From JANXVV01 sp038230975 (lineage in GTDB: Bacteria > Planctomycetota > Phycisphaerae > Tepidisphaerales > Tepidisphaeraceae), in assembly GCA_038230975.1 (NCBI GenBank), contig JBBRMF010000050.1, positions 1 to 25,129 of the forward strand: 25,129 nucleotides of DNA, given 5' to 3'. Both the position numbers and the translations under genes were made by a program. Below the pieces are notes generated by a model. It had not been told where the DNA came from. It did not search any database and saw nothing but the letters and a program-made list of their open reading frames with translations. Shown here piece after piece: positions 7,479 through 15,555 of the stretch (positions are counted from its first letter, which is position 1; the number at the start of each line of letters is the position of its first letter).

Positions 7479-8614
7479 ACGTTGTCATCGCGCCGGATAA
7501 ATTCAAAGGCTGCCTGACCGCCGCCGAGGTTTCGCAAGCCATCGCAAGGGGATTGAAAGCAGTTGACCCCACTCTGTCGATCAACGAATGTCCGATGGCC
7601 GACGGCGGCGAAGGGACTGTCGCCGCACTGGTGAGCGCCACCGGCGGCACCTTCATCACCTGCCGCGTCACCGGCCCACTGGCCGACATGAAGGTCGACG
7701 CAACCTTCGGTCTACTCGGCGATGGAACAACCGCCGTCCTCGAAATGTCTTCCGCCAGCGGATTAGCACTAATCAAACCGGAAGATCGCAACCCCCTAAA
7801 CACCACGACATTCGGCACAGGCGAACTGATCAACGCAGCGATCGCGCACGGCGCAAAAAAAATAATTCTCGGCATCGGTGGAAGCGCAACCGTCGACGGT
7901 GGAATCGGCTGTGCCCAGGCGTGCGGGCACACGATCATTCTCGAAGACGGCGAGCCCGTTTCGCCAACGGAGCCTTTGGTGGGTGCCGATGTGCAGCGGG
8001 TGGTACTGATCAAGCGGCATCGCGGTGAGCGGACGGATGGCGTTCCGATCGTCGTCGCCTGCGACGTTGAAAATACTTTGTACGGCCCCAATGGAGCAGC
8101 TGCGATTTACGGCCCGCAAAAAGGCGCGACACCGATGCACGTCCAGCAGCTTGATGCCGCACTGCGCCAACTTTCCGCGCGCCTGAATCAAGTCGCGCTG
8201 GCCGATGTGCCCGGCGCAGGGGCCGCGGGTGGGTTAGGTTTTGGAATGATGGCCTATTTTGGCGCGACCCTCAGCCGAGGCGTCGAGATTGTCATTGACG
8301 CCACAAAACTACGCGATCGATTGCGCAGCGCAGATCTCTGCCTGACCGGCGAAGGTCGACTCGATGCTCAAAGTGCCAACGGCAAGACCACCGTCGGCGT
8401 AGCGCGATTGTGCCGTGAGATGGGCGTACCCTGCATCGCACTTGCCGGTTCCATAGGGGCAGGGGCCGAACGCGTTCTCGATGAAGGAATGACCGCCTAT
8501 TTTGGAATCTGCGATCAGCCGATGACACTCGACGAGGCCATGCGCAACGCTCCGAATCTAATCGCCTCCACCGCGTCGAACATTTTGCGAACGTGTCGAA
8601 GTCGTAGGAAGTAA
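7475..8614 (+). CDS. Glycerate kinase (GlxK/GarK family)
   Basis: A 379-residue cytoplasmic enzyme, full length for the family, which phosphorylates D-glycerate with ATP (members usually give 2-phosphoglycerate) and feeds it into lower glycolysis. Family signatures seen are VVIAPDKFKGCLTAAEV at the N-terminus, CPMADGGEGT (about 39-48), the glycine-rich LGIGGSATVDGGIG and the C-terminal LTGEGRLDAQSANGKT. Its ATG overlaps the protease stop (ATGA), so it is translated by coupling from the HtrA message. It ends 20 nt before the -35 box of the next gene. Nothing next to it belongs to the glyoxylate or glucarate pathways that usually make glycerate. Confidence 0.93.
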   Translation: MNVVIAPDKFKGCLTAAEVSQAIARGLKAVDPTLSINECPMADGGEGTVAALVSATGGTFITCRVTGPLADMKVDATFGLLGDGTTAVLEMSSASGLALIKPEDRNPLNTTTFGTGELINAAIAHGAKKIILGIGGSATVDGGIGCAQACGHTIILEDGEPVSPTEPLVGADVQRVVLIKRHRGERTDGVPIVVACDVENTLYGPNGAAAIYGPQKGATPMHVQQLDAALRQLSARLNQVALADVPGAGAAGGLGFGMMAYFGATLSRGVEIVIDATKLRDRLRSADLCLTGEGRLDAQSANGKTTVGVARLCREMGVPCIALAGSIGAGAERVLDEGMTAYFGICDQPMTLDEAMRNAPNLIASTASNILRTCRSRRK

Positions 8615-8634
8615 CTTGGACGCGTAGAATCTGG

Positions 8635-8663
8635 TTAACATTTGGTCGCCAAAGCCGTATTAC
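8635..8663 (+). promoter_or_regulatory. Predicted promoter of the DUF1549/DUF1553 gene
   Basis: TTAACA (8635-8640), a 17-nt spacer, then TATTAC (8658-8663). The matches to the sigma-70 consensus are 5/6 and 4/6. The -10 box ends 5 nt before the ATG at 8669 and no Shine-Dalgarno sequence is present, which suggests a leaderless message and argues against the upstream TTG at 8642 as start. Confidence 0.45.
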
Positions 8664-8668
8664 CTGCG

Positions 8669-11600
8669 ATGGGAAGATTCCAAAGCAAAAACTCCGTGTT
8701 AGGCTACCGTTCGCTGCCATGCCTCATTGCGGTATGGACGGTTGCGTGTTGTTCGCTGGTTCACGCTGAGACGCCGGCGAACCGCGAGGGGATCGAATTC
8801 TTTGAAACGAAGATTCGGCCGGTGCTGGTTGAAAAATGCTATTCCTGCCATAGCGCGGATTCCAAGAAATTGAAGGGGGACTTAAAGGTCGATACGGCCG
8901 CAGCCTTGTTGCGCGGGGGCGAATCAGGATTGCCCTCGGTCGTGCCCGGTCACCCGGAGAAAAGCAAGCTGATCGAAGCAATCGAGTACAAAAACGAAGA
9001 TCTCCAGATGCCTCCGAAGGAAAAGCTTTCGGCGGAAGTCGTCGCCAACTTTACGGCTTGGGTCCACATGGGCGCGCCCGATCCGCGTACTGGCGTCGGC
9101 AGTGTTGCAGCCGCCCCCTCACACCTAGATATTGCCGCCGCAAAAAAAGAGTGGTGGTCATTTCAACCTCCCAAACCCCAGTTGGCTCCCACTGTCAAAA
9201 ATACCGCTTGGGTGAAAACACCGGTAGACGCATTTATTCTGGCAAAGCTGGAAGAAAAACAACTGATTCCGAACGCCCTCGCTGACAAGCGTTCGATCAT
9301 TCGCCGCGCAACCTACGATTTGACCGGCCTCCCGCCCACATCGGCTGAAGTCGCTGCGTTTACCTCAGATGCATCACCCGATGCGTTTGAGAAAGTGGTT
9401 GATCGTCTTCTGGCATCGCCACATTACGGTGAACGATGGGGACGCTACTGGCTTGATGTCTGTCGATACGCCGACTCCAAAGGTTACGTCTTCGAGGAAG
9501 AACGACGATACCCGTTCGCGTACACGTTCCGAGATTGGGTCGTTCGATCCTTCAATGAGGATCTTCCATACGATCAGTTTGTCATCCAGCAATTGGCGGC
9601 CGACAAATTGCCTCTCGGCAACGACAACCGCCCCTTGGCCGCGATGGGTTTCATGACTGTCGGCCGCCGTTTCTTAAACAATCAGGCCGACATTATTGAC
9701 GATCGGCTTGACGTGCTTGGCCGTGGATTGATGGGTCTGACCATTGCCTGCGCTCGCTGCCACGATCACAAGTTCGATCCGATTCCGACGAAAGATTACT
9801 ACTCGCTATATGGCGTGTTCGCGAGTTCCACCGAACCCAAGGATCTCCCTGAATTGAGCGGGCAAAAGTCGCCGGCGAATATAAGCTACGAGCAGGAGCG
9901 AGTGAAGTTAATGGGTGAAATCGCCAGCTTCCAACAGAGCCGATTGGCGGAGATCGTCACCGAGCTACGAACGCCCAAAGCCATCGCCGCGTATCTAATC
10001 GCGACGCATGATGAAGCTCAAAAGCCCGGTGAACAGGTTGACAAGAAGCGCAATCTTCGCCGCCGTGCTATTGAGCGATGGAAAGAGTATTTGGGGCGCG
10101 TATCGAAAGAAAACGACCCCATCTTTTCAGTGTGGGCGGCTCTTTCCAAATTGCCGTCCGAGGAAATTTCCACGAAGTGGGAAGCTGCTTCAAAGGCTTC
10201 CGGCAATCCGCTGATAACGGCGGCATTCACAGCCAGCCCTCCGAAAACACTGGCAGATGTCGCGGATCGATATGGCCAGTTGCTGGCAAAGTTTGCTAAA
10301 CCGCAAGTGTCTCCCGATGCAAACGAAGAAGCGATCCGCCAAGTGCTGCTGGGAGATGGCGGTCCGACAAACATCAAGTTGGCGGATGTGGAATCACTGT
10401 TCAATCGCAAGGACAAGAACGACGAAAACAATCTTCGCAAGAAGGTGGATGCGCTGGCGGTCACCCATCCGGGATCGCCGGCTCGCGCGATGGTGCTGAA
10501 CGATCTTCCTCAGCCGGCGCAGGCGCACGTTTTCAAGCGTGGGAATCCCGCAACGCCGGGTGATGCCGTGCCGCGCCAGTTTCCTGCGATCGTTTCTCCG
10601 GCTAATCGTCAGCCATTCAAAGACGGCAGCGGCCGGCTTGAACTGGCGCGCAGCATTGCGAGCAAAGAAAACCCACTCACCGCGCGGGTGATGGTCAACC
10701 GTGTTTGGGCACATCATTTCGGTTACGGCCTGGTTCGTACCCCAAGCGATTTCGGCCGGCGTGGTGAATTGCCCACGCATCCTGAATTACTCGACGATCT
10801 CACCAATCGTTTTACGGACAATGGTTGGTCGATCAAAAAACTTCACAAGCTCATCATGCTTTCGTCGACCTATCAGCAAGCGAGCAATGACAACCCGGCC
10901 AGCCGGGCGATTGATCCTGAAAATCGACTGCTCTGGAAGATGAATCGCCAACGGCTAGACTTTGAAGCAACTCGCGATTCACTGCTTGCAGTCGGTGGGA
11001 AAGTTGACTTATCCATCGGGGGGCGGCCTATCGATCTGCTCACTCAGCCCTTTACCCAGCGTCGAACGATCTATGGCTATATCGATCGTCAGAACCTTCC
11101 GAATATCTTCCGTGCCTTCGACTTCGCCAGCCCGGACAGTCATAGCCCGCAACGCTATTTTACCACCGTGCCGCAGCAGGCGCTTTACATGATGAACAGT
11201 CCGTTCGTGATCGAATCCGCCAAGTCGGTTGTGAAGCGGGCGGAAGTTGCCGGTGAATCACAACCGGACAAAAAGATTGCGCAGCTTTACCAACTCATTT
11301 TGGATCGTAAGCCCACGCAGGAAGAAATTGAACTCGGGATGGGTTTTGTTTCCGCGGAATCGATGTCCTCGCAAGTTGCCGTCGCAGCCTCGCCGCAGTG
11401 GCAATATGGAATTGGGGAAGTGGATGGTTCCACCGGTCGGGTCAACCACTTTCAATCGCTGCCGCATTTTACAGGTAAAGCATGGCAAGGCGGGCCGTCA
11501 CTCCCGGATACAACTTTTGGCTGGGCGATGTTGACGGCGGATGGAGGCCACCCTGGGAATGATGCACAGCATGCGGTCGTTCGCCGATGGACGGCACCGC

Positions 11601-11983
11601 GCGATGGCATCGCATTTATCACCGGCAGATTGATACACGGCCAACCACGAGGCGACGGAGTGCGGGCACGGGTTGTCTCGAGCCGTCATGGTGTGATAGG
11701 CAACTGGACCGCATTTAATCGAGGCGTGTCGACCCCCACCGAAAAGCTTTCTTTTAAATCCGGCGACACGCTTGATCTTGTCGTCGATTGTCTTGGCAGC
11801 TTCTTGAGCGACAGCTTTCAGTGGTCACCCGTCGTTTGGATGGTCGCACCTTCGGAACCGGGGGAATGGCACTCAAAAGCCGCATTCTCCGGACCGACCG
11901 CCCCGCCTGCCCCGCCGCTGACAGTGTGGGAGAAATATGCCCAGGTGCTTTTGGAAACCAATGAGTTCTCGTTTGTGGATTGA
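8669..11983 (+). CDS. Planctomycete cytochrome-c/DUF1549/DUF1553 secreted protein
   Basis: A giant exported protein of 1104 residues, typical of Planctomycetota. A signal peptide ends near residue 33 (VACCSLVHA). The planctomycete cytochrome-c-like domain has a CYSCH heme motif at 57-61 and ends in the typical LQMPPKEKLS. DUF1549 follows at about 150-400 (KTPVDAFILAKLEEK, GERWGRYWLDVCRYADS), with a second motif, CARCHDHKFDP. DUF1553 lies at about 635-860 (NRVWAHHFGYGLVRTPSDFG, VPQQALYMMNSPFV). The usual final motif, WEKYAQVLLETNEFSFVD, is at the very end, but about 180 extra residues are inserted before it. The role is unproven; these proteins pair with DUF1501 proteins and are thought to work on polymers in the periplasm. 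The ATG at 8669 is preferred over the TTG at 8642, which lies inside the predicted promoter. Confidence 0.9.
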   Translation: MGRFQSKNSVLGYRSLPCLIAVWTVACCSLVHAETPANREGIEFFETKIRPVLVEKCYSCHSADSKKLKGDLKVDTAAALLRGGESGLPSVVPGHPEKSKLIEAIEYKNEDLQMPPKEKLSAEVVANFTAWVHMGAPDPRTGVGSVAAAPSHLDIAAAKKEWWSFQPPKPQLAPTVKNTAWVKTPVDAFILAKLEEKQLIPNALADKRSIIRRATYDLTGLPPTSAEVAAFTSDASPDAFEKVVDRLLASPHYGERWGRYWLDVCRYADSKGYVFEEERRYPFAYTFRDWVVRSFNEDLPYDQFVIQQLAADKLPLGNDNRPLAAMGFMTVGRRFLNNQADIIDDRLDVLGRGLMGLTIACARCHDHKFDPIPTKDYYSLYGVFASSTEPKDLPELSGQKSPANISYEQERVKLMGEIASFQQSRLAEIVTELRTPKAIAAYLIATHDEAQKPGEQVDKKRNLRRRAIERWKEYLGRVSKENDPIFSVWAALSKLPSEEISTKWEAASKASGNPLITAAFTASPPKTLADVADRYGQLLAKFAKPQVSPDANEEAIRQVLLGDGGPTNIKLADVESLFNRKDKNDENNLRKKVDALAVTHPGSPARAMVLNDLPQPAQAHVFKRGNPATPGDAVPRQFPAIVSPANRQPFKDGSGRLELARSIASKENPLTARVMVNRVWAHHFGYGLVRTPSDFGRRGELPTHPELLDDLTNRFTDNGWSIKKLHKLIMLSSTYQQASNDNPASRAIDPENRLLWKMNRQRLDFEATRDSLLAVGGKVDLSIGGRPIDLLTQPFTQRRTIYGYIDRQNLPNIFRAFDFASPDSHSPQRYFTTVPQQALYMMNSPFVIESAKSVVKRAEVAGESQPDKKIAQLYQLILDRKPTQEEIELGMGFVSAESMSSQVAVAASPQWQYGIGEVDGSTGRVNHFQSLPHFTGKAWQGGPSLPDTTFGWAMLTADGGHPGNDAQHAVVRRWTAPRDGIAFITGRLIHGQPRGDGVRARVVSSRHGVIGNWTAFNRGVSTPTEKLSFKSGDTLDLVVDCLGSFLSDSFQWSPVVWMVAPSEPGEWHSKAAFSGPTAPPAPPLTVWEKYAQVLLETNEFSFVD
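11365..11915 (+). other. Extra beta-sandwich-like domain inserted in the DUF1553 C-terminus
   Basis: Between the helical PTQEEIELGMGFVSAE and the terminal WEKYAQ motif lie about 180 residues that most family members lack. They are rich in tryptophan, glycine and beta-strand patterns (WQYGIGEVDGS, FGWAMLTADGGHPG, RDGIAFITGRLIHG, SGDTLDLVVDCLGS). The pattern resembles lectin or carbohydrate-binding beta-sandwich domains. The boundaries are estimates. It may add polysaccharide binding. Confidence 0.6.
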
Positions 11984-11997
11984 ATACACTAACTTTT

Positions 11998-12038
11998 CGT
12001 CAAATGAATTTGACGTTTAACGTTATGCGTTATATCAT
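11998..12038 (+). promoter_or_regulatory. higBA promoter with overlapping operator dyads
   Basis: TTGACG (12010-12015), a 17-nt spacer and TATCAT (12033-12038) form a good sigma-70 promoter. Two dyads overlap it: CGTCAAAT-GA-ATTTGACG (11998-12015, perfect), which covers the -35 box, and TAACG-TTATG-CGTTA (12018-12032), which fills the spacer. CGTT also repeats at exact 7-nt steps (12014, 12021, 12028). A TAACG...CGTTA dyad is the type bound by HigA-family antitoxins, so autorepression of the module is expected. The -10 box ends 6 nt before the toxin GTG. Confidence 0.7.
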
Positions 12039-12044
12039 TCCATC

Positions 12045-12326
12045 GTGATTCGATCTTTCACGTGCGAGGAAACCCGCGGGATTTTTGAATTGCGGAGATC
12101 GCGTCGGTTACCCCCCGGAATGCAGCAGATCGGTTTGCGTAAACTCCGGATGTTAAATCGAGCAATCAGCCTTGATGATCTGCGTATTCCCCCCGCCAAT
12201 CGCCTGGAAAAACTTGCCGGAAAGCGCGCGGGTCAACGGAGCATCAGAATTAATGACCAATGGCGGCTTTGCTTCTATTGGAGCGCGGGCGACGCGTTTG
12301 ACGTAGAGATAATTGACTATCATTGA
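12045..12326 (+). CDS. higB: HigB/GraT-type toxin (RelE superfamily)
   Basis: A 93-residue toxin of the RelE fold. HigB toxins bind the ribosome and cut mRNA during translation. The whole protein reads as this family: MIRSFTCEET at the start, RKLRMLNRAISLDDLRIPP in the helix region, NRLEKLAGKRAGQ, then RINDQWRLCFYW and the final VEIIDYH. The start is the GTG at 12045, which matches the conserved N-terminus. It has no Shine-Dalgarno sequence and lies only 6 nt after the predicted -10 box, so translation is probably leaderless. The toxin gene comes first, the usual order for higBA. The antitoxin starts 14 nt after its stop. Confidence 0.93.
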   Translation: MIRSFTCEETRGIFELRRSRRLPPGMQQIGLRKLRMLNRAISLDDLRIPPANRLEKLAGKRAGQRSIRINDQWRLCFYWSAGDAFDVEIIDYH

Positions 12327-12339
12327 CGGAGCTTTCAAA

Positions 12340-12639
12340 ATGCCCAAGGCAAATTTAAATCCGATCCACCCCGGGGAAGTGCTGGTTGAAGAATTTCTTA
12401 AACCATTGTCACTAAGCCAAAACCGAATCGCGCTGGCCATGGGGGTTGCCCCACGGCGGATCAATGAAATCGCGTTGCGCAAGCGATCCGTCACCGCTGA
12501 TACCGCACTACGATTGTCGAAATATTTTGGTAATTCACCGCAATTCTGGCTGGGATTGCAGATGGATTATGACCTGGATATCGCCGTTGCACGCCTTGGC
12601 GACAGTCTTGACCGGATTATTAGCGAAAGAGCCTCGTGA
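12340..12639 (+). CDS. higA: HigA antitoxin (XRE family HTH)
   Basis: A 99-residue antitoxin that neutralises HigB and represses the operon. It begins MPKANLNPIHPGEVLVEEFLKPL, the family's standard opening. The helix-turn-helix is at about residues 24-60 (SQNRIALAMGVAPRRINEI, with recognition helix around VAPRRINEIAL), followed by the typical FGNSPQFWLGLQMDYDLDIA. The start is set at 12340 rather than the in-frame ATG at 12313, because the upstream one lies inside the toxin gene and a GGAG (12328-12331) sits 8 nt before 12340. It ends 51 nt before the DUF1501 gene, with no clear terminator between, so read-through into that gene is possible. Confidence 0.93.
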   Translation: MPKANLNPIHPGEVLVEEFLKPLSLSQNRIALAMGVAPRRINEIALRKRSVTADTALRLSKYFGNSPQFWLGLQMDYDLDIAVARLGDSLDRIISERAS

Positions 12640-12690
12640 ACGTACCGTGGTGATGACGGTATCAAAGTTGAAATTGCCTCGGAGTTTCAA

Positions 12691-14151
12691 ATGTCGCTGT
12701 ACAAACACGGTCCCCGCCTCGAACATCTCTTCCTCACCCGTCGTCAACTCCTCAAGCGATGTGGCATGGGAATGGGAGCGCTCGCCTTGACCCAACTCCT
12801 CGGCGAAAGTGGCCTATCCGCAAGCGCCGGCAATGCGGTCGATTCACTGAACCCTCTGTCGCCTAAACAATCTCAGTTCCCGGGGACCGCCAAGCGCGTC
12901 GTTCATTTGTTCATGAATGGCGGCCCATCGCAGGTCGATACGTTTGATCCCAAGCCAATGCTCACGAAATACGGCGGTAAAGAACTGCCGATGGCCAACC
13001 TCCCTACCGAACGAAAAACGGGTGCCGGATTTGCCTCCCCATGGAAATTTCGCAAGTACGGACAAAGCGGCATTGAAGTCAGCGACCTGTTTCCCAACGT
13101 GGCTCAAAGTGTCGATGACCTGTGCGTGATTCGTTCCATGCACGCGGATGTGCCCAATCACGAACCCTCTTTGCTCTTGATGAACTGCGGTGAATCTCGG
13201 CAGATCCGTCCCAGTTTCGGTTCGTGGGTGAACTATGGGCTTGGCACGGAGAATCAAAACCTCCCCGGTTTCGTCGTCATGTGTCCGGGGGGTTACCCCA
13301 TTCAGGAATCTCAGAACTGGCAGAACGGGTTCTTGCCTGGATCATTTCAAGGCACTTACGTCGATACGAAACACACCGATATTGAAAAGTTAATCGAGCA
13401 CATTAAGAATAATTCGGTTTCGCAAACCGATCAGCGCCGCCAGTTGGATCTACTGCTGAAATTAAATCGAGATCATGAAGAAGCCCGTCAGCAGGATGCG
13501 CAACTTGAGAGCCGCATCCAGAGTTTTGAGTTAGCGTATCGCATGCAGATGGATGCGACCGATGCGTTCGATATCAGCCGTGAACCAAAGCATATTCGCG
13601 AGATGTATGGAGAAGGGACGCAGGCGCGGCAAATGCTGATTACCCGCCGCCTGCTGGAGCGCGGCGTGCGGTTCGTACAAGTGTGGACCGGGGCCGGGCA
13701 ACCCTGGGACAGTCACGACGATATCGAAATTAATCACGGGCGGCTTGCCAGAGAAAGCGATCAGGCGATCGGCGCACTGCTGAAAGATCTGAAGCAGCGC
13801 GGAATGCTCGATGATACGCTGGTGATCTGGGGCGGTGAGTTCGGGCGCACCCCAGCAGTGGAATTGCCGACGCCCGGATCAAACGCTGGCAAGATCAACG
13901 GTCGGGATCACAATCACCACGGGTTCAGCATGTGGCTCGCCGGCGGAGGTGCCAAAGGCGGCTATGTGCATGGGGCGACGGATGAATTCGGATTCAAGGC
14001 CGTCGAAAAGCCCGTCCACGTTCACGACCTTCACGCGACGCTTTTAAAATTGCTCGGGTTCGATCATGAAAAATTCACGTATCGTTACGCTGGCCGCGAT
14101 TTTCGCCTGACGGATGTTCAAGGCTTGGTGGTCAAGGAACTGATCGCCTGA
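12691..14151 (+). CDS. DUF1501 protein, Tat-exported, sulfatase-like fold
   Basis: A 486-residue exported protein of the DUF1501 family, distantly related to alkaline phosphatase and sulfatase folds. A twin-arginine signal, RRQLLKRCG (about 17-25), is followed by a hydrophobic stretch. Family motifs seen are HLFMNGGPSQVDTFDPKP, VIRSMHADVPNHEPS, WDSHDDIEINHG, WGGEFGRTP and GRDHNHHGFSMWLAGGG. The histidines and aspartates of these motifs are the expected metal-binding residues. The start is supported by GGAG 6 nt upstream. In planctomycetes this gene normally sits directly behind a DUF1549/DUF1553 gene; here a higBA module lies between them. The biochemical activity of the family is not established. 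Confidence 0.92.
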   Translation: MSLYKHGPRLEHLFLTRRQLLKRCGMGMGALALTQLLGESGLSASAGNAVDSLNPLSPKQSQFPGTAKRVVHLFMNGGPSQVDTFDPKPMLTKYGGKELPMANLPTERKTGAGFASPWKFRKYGQSGIEVSDLFPNVAQSVDDLCVIRSMHADVPNHEPSLLLMNCGESRQIRPSFGSWVNYGLGTENQNLPGFVVMCPGGYPIQESQNWQNGFLPGSFQGTYVDTKHTDIEKLIEHIKNNSVSQTDQRRQLDLLLKLNRDHEEARQQDAQLESRIQSFELAYRMQMDATDAFDISREPKHIREMYGEGTQARQMLITRRLLERGVRFVQVWTGAGQPWDSHDDIEINHGRLARESDQAIGALLKDLKQRGMLDDTLVIWGGEFGRTPAVELPTPGSNAGKINGRDHNHHGFSMWLAGGGAKGGYVHGATDEFGFKAVEKPVHVHDLHATLLKLLGFDHEKFTYRYAGRDFRLTDVQGLVVKELIA

Positions 14152-14305
14152 TTCCAGTTGATGGCGCACCGCAGTGCATCGGTGATTGAAACTGCTTGAT
14201 GAACTGTACTGCGCCTATCGTCATGGGTTCTCATTGTCGTCCGGCACGTCATATTTCTTTGACCAGACCCCGTGTTTTGACGGTAATTCAGCGGTATATT
14301 AGGGG

Positions 14306-14335
14306 GTGACACAGTTACGTGGTTCTTTGTATAAA
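14306..14335 (+). promoter_or_regulatory. Predicted promoter of the PepSY-like gene
   Basis: GTGACA (14306-14311), an 18-nt spacer and TATAAA (14330-14335), both 5/6 to the sigma-70 consensus. The transcript would start near 14342 and carry a leader of about 83 nt. Confidence 0.5.
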
Positions 14336-14356
14336 TTACTTCTGCAGTGCTAACTT

Positions 14357-14384
14357 TCCCAATCTAAACGTGTCTGGATTGGGA
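14357..14384 (+). promoter_or_regulatory. Hairpin in the 5' leader of the PepSY-like gene
   Basis: TCCCAATC (14357-14364) and GATTGGGA (14377-14384) are perfect reverse complements with a 12-nt loop. The hairpin would lie within the first 45 nt of the leader and end 27 nt before the strong AAGGAG. It may stabilise the message or bind a regulator; it matches no riboswitch I know. Confidence 0.4.
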
Positions 14385-14424
14385 CGTAAGACGACGAGGT
14401 TAAACTTAAAGAAGGAGTTTTGTT

Positions 14425-15408
14425 ATGCAATCACGTATTTCCCAGAAATGGCTTTTGACCGGAGTCTTTGGACTCGGGTTGTTCACCGTCGCGCCCACCT
14501 TTGTCTGGGCTAAAGACCGGGCGGTCGATAGAAGCACCGAGCGGAAGTTGGAAAAAAATGTGGATCGGGCCACTGCGCGCGGCGAGGATTTTGAAGAACC
14601 GATCGATTATGAAAAAATCCCGGAGCGTCCCAAGTCAAAACTCCACGACGAGCGACACTCCGACAAGGTATTGGCCGCATTTCGAATTCGCCGCAGCGGG
14701 CATGACTATTATCGCGTGACCGTCGCACACAAAAAAGGAGAACGCGTTCTTCTGGTCACCGGTGACGGCGTCCTTAAAAACGTCGAAGACATCCGCCCGT
14801 CCGAGTTGGCGTCCTATCGTCAGAATCCTGACGGATGGTATCGCGATTATGATGATCGCATGATCGCCCAGGAACGAGTCATCACACGCGAAGTTGAGCG
14901 CGTTACCGCAACCGTCGATAACCCCGAACGGGTCAGCTGGGATCAAGTTCCCGGTCGCGTTCGAGCCACGCTCGCCCGAGAAAACGGTGGCGAGAAAGTG
15001 GACTACATCATTCGCTACAATGACAAGTCTGCCCATAACGTAATCTACCAGACCACGTTGGCAGAGGCAGGTGATCGAAAGCACCTCCTGCAAGTCCTTC
15101 CCGACGGGACGATTTTCAACGAAGGCGACTACACACCCAAGGGTCGTGTCGCCGATGAATGGCGGCCTCATTCGATTGGCTTTGACGATCTTCCGAATCG
15201 CGTAAGGGATGCCGTTGACCGCGAGGCTCCCCACGGACGAATTCCGCACGTCGACATGGCCACACGTCGCGACGGTAAAATTTATACCGTGGAAGTCGCC
15301 AGTCGAGAGGGTACACGTTACCTGACCTTGAATGAGGACGGCAAAGTTCTTTCCGACGTCACCGACAAGTTGGACAGTGGCAATCCCGTCCCGACCCGAG
15401 CGCGATAG
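14425..15408 (+). CDS. Secreted protein with three PepSY-like repeats
   Basis: A 327-residue exported protein. A signal peptide covers residues 1-29 (cut after FVWA). Three similar units follow at about 60-120, 170-233 and 251-314. Each starts with a short helix (YEKIPERPKSKL; WDQVPGRVRATL; FDDLPNRVRDAV), then beta-strands (YYRVTVAHKKGE; VIYQTTLAEAGD; IYTVEVASREGT), then a 'DG' turn (GDGVLKN; PDGTIFNE; EDGKVLSD). This is the helix-plus-sheet layout of PepSY/BLIP-like modules, which often inhibit proteases or bind peptides in the periplasm. The target is unknown. AAGGAG (14412-14417), 7 nt upstream, sets the start and suggests strong translation. A single-gene unit is likely, with its own promoter and terminator. 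Confidence 0.75.
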   Translation: MQSRISQKWLLTGVFGLGLFTVAPTFVWAKDRAVDRSTERKLEKNVDRATARGEDFEEPIDYEKIPERPKSKLHDERHSDKVLAAFRIRRSGHDYYRVTVAHKKGERVLLVTGDGVLKNVEDIRPSELASYRQNPDGWYRDYDDRMIAQERVITREVERVTATVDNPERVSWDQVPGRVRATLARENGGEKVDYIIRYNDKSAHNVIYQTTLAEAGDRKHLLQVLPDGTIFNEGDYTPKGRVADEWRPHSIGFDDLPNRVRDAVDREAPHGRIPHVDMATRRDGKIYTVEVASREGTRYLTLNEDGKVLSDVTDKLDSGNPVPTRAR

Positions 15409-15436
15409 TAGGCGAGATATGTAGGAATCAACGGAG

Positions 15437-15470
15437 CGGTCGCCCTTCAGAACAAGGGCGACCGTTTTTT
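15437..15470 (+). terminator. Strong intrinsic terminator
   Basis: A perfect 11-bp stem, CGGTCGCCCTT (15437-15447) with AAGGGCGACCG (15454-15464), a 6-nt loop and a following run of six T (15465-15470). It lies 28 nt after the PepSY-like stop codon. It is the clearest terminator in the window. Confidence 0.93.
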
Positions 15471-15555
15471 AATTTTAATTTGCGCTATCGTCGAGCCGGA
15501 CGTTTGTTTGTATTGCCTCGCGTGTAGAATTCGCTGAACTACTGGAGGACTTTCT

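Noticed and set aside
7456..8091. Minus-strand open frame opposite glycerate kinase
   Set aside because: A codon-bias shadow rich in serine, proline and arginine, opposite a clear enzyme gene.
8642..8668. TTG start for the DUF1549/DUF1553 protein
   Set aside because: It would lie in the spacer of the predicted promoter; the ATG at 8669 gives a normal signal peptide.
14635..15249. Minus-strand open frame opposite the PepSY-like gene
   Set aside because: No ribosome-binding site or motif; it mirrors the repeat protein on the other strand.
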